In this document: positions 1 to 5,299 of the stretch, piece after piece
Position numbering within the stretch: position 1 is the first letter of the stretch
Layout of the letters: each line of letters begins with the position of its first letter
Origin: Alphaproteobacteria bacterium
GTDB taxonomy: Bacteria; Pseudomonadota; Alphaproteobacteria; Rhodobacterales; Rhodobacteraceae
Assembly: GCA_013151535.1 (NCBI GenBank)
Contig: JAADIC010000142.1
Location: 1 to 5,299, forward strand
DNA length: 5,299 nucleotides
Reading direction: 5' to 3'
Program-made: the position numbers and the translations under genes
Notes under the pieces: model-generated
What the model saw: only the letters and a program-made list of their open reading frames with translations
The model's database searches: none
Told to the model about the DNA's origin: nothing

Positions 1-869
1 GGATTGAACGGGTTTGGTGGTTCCCCGCCGATTGTTGCTCTGGAAGCCCGGGCGCGCGGATCGGGCACGGGAACCGCGGAAATCAGTGCCTTGGTATAGG
101 GGTGCATCGGGTTGTCGAGCAAAGTTTCGCTGTCGGCCAACTCAACAATGCGCCCCAGATACATCACCGCGATGCGCGAACTTATGTGGCGAACGACGCT
201 TAGATCGTGGGTAATGAACAGATAGGTCAGTCCCAGGTTTTTTTGCAAATCAACCAGCAGGTTAACCACCTGGGCCTGCACCGATACGTCAAGGGCTGAA
301 ACACTTTCGTCGCACACCAGCAATTTTGGGCCGCTGATCAACGCGCGTGCAATAACCACGCGCTGTTGTTGACCGCCCGAGAGCTGATGCGGGTAGCGTT
401 CCAATAGGTTGTCTGGCAGCGAAACCGCTTGCATCATTTCGAGCACCTTGTCGTGCCGTTTACTGACGTCGCCAACTTGATGAATATCCAGCGGCTCACG
501 AATTTGGGTGCCAATGGTCAGGCGCGGATTGAGGGCACCGAGCGGATTTTGAAACGCCAGCTGCATTTCGCTGCGCAAGCGGCGCCACTCTTGTTTATCG
601 ACATGGGTGATTTCCCGGCCCTCAAACCACACGGCCCCTGAGGTCGGGGTGATCAGATTGAGAATGAGCCGGCCGAAGGTTGATTTGCCGCAGCCGCTCT
701 CCCCGACCAGACCAAGGGTTTCTCCAGCGCGTAATTGCAGCGAAACACCGTTGATCGCATGCGCCACCAGACGTTTTCCGAACAAGCCGGTTCGTGGTCC
801 CGCGAAGTGGCAAACCAGATCCCGGGTTTCCATCAGAATTTCCGACTCTGGGCTGGGTTGTTTATTCAT
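1..869 (-). CDS. ABC transporter ATP-binding protein, DppF/OppF type, 3' partial
   Basis: Second ATPase of the importer, expected to pair with the D subunit under the B/C channel. The frame is open from the ATG at 869 to the left edge, showing 289 complete codons (MNKQPSPESEILMETRDLVC at the start). Relatives usually run about 320-340 residues, so roughly the last 30-50 are missing, including the usual cysteine-bearing tail. Motifs: Walker A GESGCGKST (56-64), Q-loop AFQNP with Gln107, PRLTIGTQIREPL at about 117-129, signature LSGGQQQR (163-170), Walker B LLVCDE with Glu188, D-loop SALD (191-194), and His221 in FITHD. The LSGGQQQR signature, the short N-terminal extension (GPRTGLFGKRLVAHAINGVS) and the C-terminal MHPYTKALISAVPVPDP place it with DppF/OppF rather than DppD. 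The residue after the Walker B glutamate is Ser (DESVSALD) where many family members have Pro or Ala; it is not catalytic. The gene overlaps ATPase D by 8 bases. Confidence 0.95.
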   Translation of the reverse strand, partial: MNKQPSPESEILMETRDLVCHFAGPRTGLFGKRLVAHAINGVSLQLRAGETLGLVGESGCGKSTFGRLILNLITPTSGAVWFEGREITHVDKQEWRRLRSEMQLAFQNPLGALNPRLTIGTQIREPLDIHQVGDVSKRHDKVLEMMQAVSLPDNLLERYPHQLSGGQQQRVVIARALISGPKLLVCDESVSALDVSVQAQVVNLLVDLQKNLGLTYLFITHDLSVVRHISSRIAVMYLGRIVELADSETLLDNPMHPYTKALISAVPVPDPRARASRATIGGEPPNPFN

Positions 870-1884
870 CGTAGCTCACCGGTTGGGTGCAGGCGACCCG
901 GCGGGTGGAGGCAAGCTGGAGAAATTTGGGGCGCACACCGTAACAAGCGTCGTGGGATTGCTCACACCGCTCGGCAAACCGGCACCCTTCAACAAATTCA
1001 TGGGGCGGTGGCGCCGTGCCCTCAATGGCATTCAGGTGTTCCACCCTGCGGTCGACCCGCGGCAGCGAATTGAGCAATCCAAGGGTATAATGGTGCAATG
1101 GAGCGTCAAACAATTCCACAACCGGGGCTTCCTCGACGACGCGTCCGGCATACATCACCGCCACGTCATCGGCCACTTCGGCGATTACCCCGAGATCATG
1201 GGTGATCAGGATCAGCGCCATGTTAAGTTCTTTTTTCAGATCGGACAGCAATTCCAGTATCTGCGCCTGAATGGTCACATCCAGCGCCGTTGTCGGCTCG
1301 TCGGCGATCAGCAGCTTGGGCTGGCAGGCGATGGCCATGGCAATCATCGCCCGTTGGCTCATGCCTCCGGAAAACTGGTGCGGATATTCGTTGAACCGGA
1401 TTTGGGGTTCGGGAATACCCACAAGATCAAGCAGCTCGATGGCCCTTCGACGTTCCGCTCCCCCTGAAAGGTTTTGATGCAGGCACAGAGATTCTGAAAT
1501 TTGCCAGCCAATAGTGCGCACCGGGTTGAGCGACACCATCGGGTCCTGAAATACCATCGCTATTTCACACCCGCGCAGCTTGGACAATTTGGCTCCATCA
1601 ATTTTCAGCAAATCCTGGCCGTTAAACCATACTTCGCCACTGGTCACCCTTCCGCTCTCCGCCAGCAATCCCAATGCGGCAAGACAGGTTACGCTTTTTC
1701 CGCTGCCGCTTTCACCCACCAGACCGAGCGTCCGTCCGGCCCGGACCTTGAGGTCGACATTGTCCACAACCTGATAGCTGCCATCGGGTGTATCAAACAC
1801 TACCGACAATCCGCGTACCTCGAGCAGATACTGCTCCACAGCCAGCTCTGGTGCGCCATTACTGATTGGTGCGGCTTTGCTCAT
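862..1884 (-). CDS. ABC transporter ATP-binding protein, DppD/OppD type
   Basis: One of the two cytoplasmic ATPases that power import. The 340 residues match the family length. ATPase motifs in order: Walker A GESGSGKS (57-64), Q-loop VFQDP with Gln113, signature FSGGMSQR (171-178), Walker B LLIADE with catalytic Glu196, D-loop TALD (199-202) and switch His229 in ITHD. Residues about 245-340 form the oligopeptide-transporter C-terminal extension (AGRVVEEAPV, HHYTLGLLNSLP), ending with four cysteines, Cys301, Cys307, Cys314 and Cys332. That pattern corresponds to the [4Fe-4S] site known from structures of related peptide importers. The ATG overlaps the stop of permease C (ATGA) and has no clear ribosome site of its own, so translation probably depends on the upstream gene. 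Its TAA stop lies 8 bases inside the next ATPase gene. All catalytic residues are present, so this should be an active ATPase. Confidence 0.96.
   Translation of the reverse strand: MSKAAPISNGAPELAVEQYLLEVRGLSVVFDTPDGSYQVVDNVDLKVRAGRTLGLVGESGSGKSVTCLAALGLLAESGRVTSGEVWFNGQDLLKIDGAKLSKLRGCEIAMVFQDPMVSLNPVRTIGWQISESLCLHQNLSGGAERRRAIELLDLVGIPEPQIRFNEYPHQFSGGMSQRAMIAMAIACQPKLLIADEPTTALDVTIQAQILELLSDLKKELNMALILITHDLGVIAEVADDVAVMYAGRVVEEAPVVELFDAPLHHYTLGLLNSLPRVDRRVEHLNAIEGTAPPPHEFVEGCRFAERCEQSHDACYGVRPKFLQLASTRRVACTQPVSYDE
875..880 (-). promoter_or_regulatory. Ribosome binding site for ATPase F inside the end of ATPase D
   Basis: GGTGAG, read on the minus strand, lies 5 bases before the ATG at 869 and falls within the last codons of ATPase D. 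It supports that ATG as the start of the F gene and the 8-base gene overlap. Confidence 0.5.
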
Positions 1885-2795
1885 TTCAGGGTCGGGTCCA
1901 ATCGGTCGCGCAGCCAGTCGCCGACAATGGAAATCGACAGCGCCAGAAAAAATATCACCATGCCGGGCAACACCGCGATCCAGGGAGCCAGGATCAGATA
2001 ATCGCGCCCCACGCCCAATATCTGCCCCAGGCTGGTCAATGGTGCCTGAACGCCAAGCCCGAGAAAACTCAGCGTTGACTCCAGCAAAATCACCCCGGGC
2101 AGGTTGATGGTTGCCTGTACCACCAGCGTGCCCAAAATATTGGGCAAGACGTGGCGGCGGTAAATCTGGAAATTTCCAAGACCAAGAGAGCGCACCGCCA
2201 GCACATAATCCTGTTGATTGGCGCTCAAGACCATCGAACGGGCCAGACGGGCGTAGCGTTCCCAGCCATCAATCCCCACCACGATGATCAGAATAGTCAA
2301 ATTGTTGCCGACAAAGGCCAGCACCGCCAGCGCAAAAATAATGAACGGCAAGGAGACCTGCACATCGACCAGCATCATCAGTATCTCTTCCACCCAGCCC
2401 CGGAAATGGGCCGCAATGATGCCAAGAAAACTGCCCAGCACGGCGCCAATCGCTGTGCCAATCACCCCGATCAGCACGCTGAGACGAAGGCCGAACAGCA
2501 GGCGGGAAAGTACGTCGCGGCCCAGATCGTCGGTACCAAGAATATTATCCCAGCTTCCGCCCATGAACACAGGGGGCTGCAACTGGTTCCAAAGGTCGGT
2601 CTGGGTGTGGGGATAGGGCTGGAGCAGAAATCCAAACAGGGCCAGAAACAGGATTATGCCGATATAGGTCATGGCGATCAGCACCAGCCATTCGCCTGCC
2701 AGGCCCCAGGCGGTCAAACGTCTGGCGATGGGACCACGCGCGGCGCGGACTTTCGCCAGTCTGAGAGATTCAATATCGCTGGGCTCAGTTGCCAC
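1881..2795 (-). CDS. ABC transporter permease, DppC/OppC type
   Basis: Second half of the inner-membrane channel, pairing with the B permease. The 304-residue protein starts at GTG. A charged cytoplasmic N-terminus of about 35 residues precedes the first membrane helix (about 36-58), as is usual in DppC proteins. The family motif LGTDDLGRDVLSRLLFG is at 86-102, followed by helices near 104-129 and 147-175. The EAA coupling loop is at about 197-219 (YVLAVRSLGLGNF to HVLPN). ESTLSFLGLGV (239-249) and the C-terminal GDWLRDRLDP (292-301) are strongly diagnostic. The gene begins 9 bases after permease B and its TGA stop overlaps the ATG of ATPase D as ATGA, consistent with coupled translation. All expected motifs are intact. 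Subfamily is secure; the transported compound is not indicated by this subunit. Confidence 0.96.
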   Translation of the reverse strand: MATEPSDIESLRLAKVRAARGPIARRLTAWGLAGEWLVLIAMTYIGIILFLALFGFLLQPYPHTQTDLWNQLQPPVFMGGSWDNILGTDDLGRDVLSRLLFGLRLSVLIGVIGTAIGAVLGSFLGIIAAHFRGWVEEILMMLVDVQVSLPFIIFALAVLAFVGNNLTILIIVVGIDGWERYARLARSMVLSANQQDYVLAVRSLGLGNFQIYRRHVLPNILGTLVVQATINLPGVILLESTLSFLGLGVQAPLTSLGQILGVGRDYLILAPWIAVLPGMVIFFLALSISIVGDWLRDRLDPTLK

Positions 2796-2802
2796 TCTGC
2801 CA

Positions 2803-2806
2803 CCTC
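2803..2806 (-). promoter_or_regulatory. Ribosome binding site supporting the GTG start of permease C
   Basis: GAGG, overlapping the TGA stop of permease B, lies 7 bases before the GTG at 2795. The next in-frame ATG codon is at residue 42, inside the first membrane helix, so this site decides in favour of the GTG. An ATG at 2808 overlapping the B stop is out of frame and opens only a few codons. Confidence 0.65.
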
Positions 2807-3734
2807 ATGATTTCGATCCCGTAACGCTGATCCTCGGATCAAGAACCCCATAAAGTATGTCGACCAGCAGGTTGGCAAGGATTACCGTGGAGGCAACCAT
2901 CAGGATGAAAAGCTGAACCACGGCAAAATCACGCACCCCCACGGCAACGATAAACAGCCGCCCGGCTCCGGGCCAGGCAAACACCGTTTCAATGACAACC
3001 GAACCGCCGATCAGCCAGCCAAGCTGAAAGCCGATGACGGTAATGGTGGGGATCGCCGCGTTGGGCAAAGCGTGCCAGGCGATCTGTCGCCAGTACGGCG
3101 CCCCCTTGGCCCGCGCGGTACGCATGTAGGGCTGGCGCAGAACCTCGAGCATCGCCGAGCGGGTGAACCGCGCGATCGAGCCTGCCAATGTCAGCCCAAG
3201 CGTGGTTGCCGGCAGGATCAGGTGCTGCCAGGTGCTGGCCCCCGCCGTCGGCAGCCAGCGCAGTTGCAGCGAAAACAGCAGGATCAGCAAAAGCGCCAGG
3301 AAATAGCTTGGCATAGAAAATGACGCCACCGCCGCCGTCATGATGCCGCGGTCCCAGAAGGTGCCACGTTTCAAAGCCGCAATGGCCCCCAGCATCACAC
3401 CGGCAACGACGCTGACGCTAAAAGTCGTGCCCCCGAGCAACAGTGTCTTGGGCAGCCGCTCCATGACGATATCCCAGGCCTCGCGACCGTCAAAAAATGA
3501 GGTCCCGAAATCGCCACGGAATATGTCGCCGACATAAATCAAATATTGCTGCCACATTGATTTATCAATGCCCCATTTTACCCGGAAAACGTCCAGCGTC
3601 GCTTCCGGCGTGCCCAGCGAAAATATCGAATAAAGCGGGTCGCCCGAGGCGCGCAGAACGAAGAATACCGCCGTCACCACGATCCACAGGGTAAATAAAC
3701 TTCTCAGAATCTTGATGAGGATGTACCGGGTCAT
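2805..3734 (-). CDS. ABC transporter permease, DppB/OppB type
   Basis: Inner-membrane subunit forming half of the import channel with the C permease. The 309-residue length is usual for the family. An N-terminal membrane helix (about residues 9-28) is followed by a periplasmic segment with the family motif GDFGTS (74-79). Further hydrophobic helices lie near 98-121, 131-156, 172-188, 229-250 and 275-297. The cytoplasmic EAA coupling loop, which contacts an ATPase, is visible at about 203-225 (YMRTARAKGAPYWRQ through HALPNA). VFAWPGAGRL (251-260), RDFAVVQ (268-274) and the C-terminal LLVDILYGVLDPRI stretch are typical of DppB-like permeases. The ATG at 3734 is preceded by a weak AAGAG ribosome site about 6 bases upstream; it begins the expected MTRYILIKILRSL amphipathic N-terminus. 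It is the first gene after the hairpin and ends 9 bases before the C permease. Substrate is set mainly by the binding protein. Confidence 0.96.
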   Translation of the reverse strand: MTRYILIKILRSLFTLWIVVTAVFFVLRASGDPLYSIFSLGTPEATLDVFRVKWGIDKSMWQQYLIYVGDIFRGDFGTSFFDGREAWDIVMERLPKTLLLGGTTFSVSVVAGVMLGAIAALKRGTFWDRGIMTAAVASFSMPSYFLALLLILLFSLQLRWLPTAGASTWQHLILPATTLGLTLAGSIARFTRSAMLEVLRQPYMRTARAKGAPYWRQIAWHALPNAAIPTITVIGFQLGWLIGGSVVIETVFAWPGAGRLFIVAVGVRDFAVVQLFILMVASTVILANLLVDILYGVLDPRISVTGSKS

Positions 3735-3761
3735 TCTACGCTCTTGTTAAAAGCCTGACAT

Positions 3762-3799
3762 GCAGATGGGCCGAAGACATAAGCCTCCGGCCCATCTGC
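3762..3799 (-). promoter_or_regulatory. Intercistronic stem-loop between binding-protein and permease genes
   Basis: A perfect 12-bp inverted repeat (GCAGATGGGCCG / CGGCCCATCTGC, arms 3799-3788 and 3773-3762 in transcript order) encloses a 14-base loop. It sits in the 83-base gap after the binding-protein stop codon. In the direction of transcription the 3' arm is followed by ATGTCAGGCTTTTAAC, which has only a late, short T run, so it is not a good intrinsic terminator. It more likely protects the 3' end of the binding-protein message or partly attenuates transcription, raising the level of the binding protein over the membrane complex. The structure is seen directly; the role is inferred. 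Confidence 0.7.
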
Positions 3800-3817
3800 C
3801 GTTTTCTTCAGGACCGC

Positions 3818-5299
3818 CTAGCCATTGTCTTTGACGTTGGCAGCGCGGAAATCCATGTAGAAGAAGGTATAGGGTTTCCAATCCAGGCTCTTGCGCACGC
3901 CATAGGCTTCAACCGGGCGATAGAGCAGGATGGCTGGTACCAACTCGTCCCACAAATCAAGCAGATCTTTGTAGGCCTGATTACGGGTGGCAAAATCCGA
4001 ACCCTGCTCGATGGCGGTGCCAAAGGCCAGGAAATCAGCCGGGGGGGTACCGCCCCAGTCCTTCAGACGGTGTCCGCCTTCGCGGCCCCAGCTGAACCAC
4101 ATGCCGCCAGCCGGATCGGTCATCCACATGTTGTCAGATGCGGCGTAAGCGTCGCCTTCCTGACCCATCTGGCCCCAGTTCTCGATGATGTCGAGCTTCA
4201 CGTTCAGCCCAACTTCTTTCCACATCTCCAGCCCGGCTTCGATCGCCCGTGTCATGTTGGTGTAGTAGCCACCAACGATGCGGATAGTGATTTCTTCGCC
4301 GTCATAGCCCGCTTCGTCCAGCAAGCGTTTGGCTTCTTCGGGGTCGTATGGCAGCGCTGCACGGTTCTGGAAATAGTCACCATAGCCTTCAAAATCATAG
4401 GTGCCGGCAACGGTCAACCCAGCCCACAACCGGTCGGCCAGCAATGCCCGGTTCAGCGACAGGGCCATCGCCTTGCGGATGCGCGGGTCGGCCTGCGGGC
4501 GGTCTTCCTTATACATGCGGAAGGTGATCATCTGCACGTTTTCAACCGCGACCGCACGAATCTCGGTGTTGGCGTCGTTATCAATCGGCCGGGTCTGGTC
4601 CGGCGGAATCGAAGTCACGATGTCATACTCACCGGTCAGCAGGCCCGCGATGCGCGCCGATGTTTCCGGCACCTCAAGGAAGGTGATGCTGGCCAGCGGC
4701 GGTTTTTCGCCCCAGTAATCATCAAAAGCCTCAAGCGTAATCGACTCGCCGGTCACACGGCCCGCCCATTTGTAGGGACCGGTGCCAATCGGCTCGCGGC
4801 CAAAGCCATCCTTACCCACACTCTCGTAATAAGCCTGAGGATATATCTGGCCCATCACGGTGGCCATGCGCGCCAGCAAGGCCGGATCGGGGTTTTTGGT
4901 GGTGATCCGAACGATCTTGTCGTCCACCGCCACGACGCTGGCAATCGTGCCCGAGGCCGCAAACGGCTCGAGACCGTCGCCATAGGTGTTGTTGATCGAG
5001 AACGCCACATCAGACGTGGTCATCGTGGTGCCGTCGTGGAATTTTACGCCCTGACGAATGGTAAAGTCCCATACGGTTGGCGAAACCTGCTCCCATGACG
5101 TCGCCAGCCCGGGAACAAGTTCGGCCCCGCTGCCATCGGGCAAGGACAAATAGTTGCGCCATACCAGCGTGTCGTAAATCGAATAGGCAACGCGAGCGCC
5201 AAAATTGGTGTTCACCGTCGGGCCGTGCGACGCCCAGGTCGAGGGCATCGCAACTCGCAGATCAGTTCGAGCGTCCTGAGCCGCAAACGCCGCGCCAGA
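3818..5299 (-). CDS. ABC transporter substrate-binding protein, family 5 (peptide/nickel type), 5' partial
   Basis: Periplasmic solute receptor that would hand its ligand to the B/C permeases encoded just downstream. The reading frame is open to the right edge, giving 493 visible residues before the TAG stop; only the first part of the signal peptide should be missing. The visible start (SGAAFAAQDA) looks like the end of a Sec signal peptide with cleavage after Ala-Phe-Ala, so the ATG at 5248 is an internal methionine rather than the start. Family 5 hallmarks by visible residue: the signature FTIRQGVKFHDG at 79-90, GTGPY at 172-176, DPRIRKAMALSLNR at 271-284 and the DPEEAKRLLDEAGY helix near 319-332. 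There is no lipobox cysteine at the visible mature start and no cysteine anywhere in the visible protein. Family members bind di- or oligopeptides, nickel chelates, opines, glutathione or sugars; nothing seen here decides among them. Family call is very secure, substrate unknown. Confidence 0.95.
   Translation of the reverse strand, partial: SGAAFAAQDARTDLRVAMPSTWASHGPTVNTNFGARVAYSIYDTLVWRNYLSLPDGSGAELVPGLATSWEQVSPTVWDFTIRQGVKFHDGTTMTTSDVAFSINNTYGDGLEPFAASGTIASVVAVDDKIVRITTKNPDPALLARMATVMGQIYPQAYYESVGKDGFGREPIGTGPYKWAGRVTGESITLEAFDDYWGEKPPLASITFLEVPETSARIAGLLTGEYDIVTSIPPDQTRPIDNDANTEIRAVAVENVQMITFRMYKEDRPQADPRIRKAMALSLNRALLADRLWAGLTVAGTYDFEGYGDYFQNRAALPYDPEEAKRLLDEAGYDGEEITIRIVGGYYTNMTRAIEAGLEMWKEVGLNVKLDIIENWGQMGQEGDAYAASDNMWMTDPAGGMWFSWGREGGHRLKDWGGTPPADFLAFGTAIEQGSDFATRNQAYKDLLDLWDELVPAILLYRPVEAYGVRKSLDWKPYTFFYMDFRAANVKDNG

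Noticed and set aside
622..813. Minus-strand open frame of 63 codons
   Set aside because: It is another frame within the F ATPase, which covers the same stretch with Walker A and flanking motifs.
607..1467. Plus-strand open frame of 286 codons opposite the two ATPase genes
   Set aside because: It runs antisense across the D/F junction, has no recognisable domain, and both minus-strand genes here have complete ATPase motifs. It is a by-product of the codon use of the real genes.
1501..2810. Several plus-strand open frames opposite ATPase D and permease C
   Set aside because: Low-complexity, Gln/His/Arg-rich translations with no family resemblance, wholly antisense to intact genes.
3219..3237. 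Two copies of CAGGTGCTG in direct repeat
   Set aside because: The period is 10 bases, inside a conserved part of permease B coding normal family sequence; most likely chance.
3762..3799. Intrinsic terminator ending transcription after the binding-protein gene
   Set aside because: The stem is strong, but no U-tract follows directly in the transcript direction, and the importer genes downstream need read-through as no convincing promoter is visible in the gap. Retained as a hairpin of other likely function.
4041..4047. Run of seven G (C in the coding strand) as a possible frameshift or phase-variation tract
   Set aside because: The binding-protein frame is continuous with sensible sequence on both sides (WGGTPPADF), and a single run of seven in GC-rich DNA is not good evidence of slippage.
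4070..5098. Plus-strand open frame of 342 codons opposite the binding-protein gene
   Set aside because: It is His/Arg/Gly-rich with no coherent domain, antisense to a well-supported family 5 binding protein; a shadow frame.

Overview
All genes in this window lie on the minus strand. Read from right to left they form one polycistronic ABC importer unit of the dipeptide/oligopeptide (Dpp/Opp, 'peptide/nickel') type: substrate-binding protein (5' end cut by the right edge), inner-membrane permease of the DppB type, inner-membrane permease of the DppC type, ATPase of the DppD type, and ATPase of the DppF type (3' end cut by the left edge). No plus-strand gene, RNA gene, mobile element, CRISPR array or integration site is supported. 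No stretch of more than 83 bases lacks a gene.

The organism is most likely a Gram-negative proteobacterium with moderately GC-rich DNA. An alphaproteobacterium is a reasonable guess. The reasons are the style of the permease and ATPase sequences, the split B/C permeases and D/F ATPases, and a binding protein whose visible N-terminus looks like the end of a type I signal peptide (Ala-Phe-Ala before the mature start) with no lipobox cysteine. This placement is inference; the sequence contains no phylogenetic marker gene.

Layout: 5299-3818 binding protein; 3817-3735 an 83-base gap with a perfect 12-bp stem-loop; 3734-2805 permease B; a 9-base gap; 2795-1881 permease C (GTG start); a 4-base ATGA overlap; 1884-862 ATPase D; an 8-base overlap; 869-1 ATPase F. 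The four membrane and ATPase genes are packed tightly enough for translational coupling. The binding-protein gene is set apart by the hairpin, a usual arrangement where the periplasmic protein is made in excess over the membrane complex.

In the working complex, the periplasmic protein would capture a small substrate (probably a short peptide or peptide-like compound) and deliver it to the B/C channel. The D/F ATPase pair drives transport. Both ATPases keep intact Walker A, Q-loop, signature, Walker B and H-loop motifs, and no gene shows a frameshift or internal stop. The substrate cannot be fixed from sequence alone. I do not see a previously undescribed system here; the points most worth a second look are the intercistronic hairpin, the four-cysteine motif in ATPase D, and the cysteine-free binding protein of unknown specificity.
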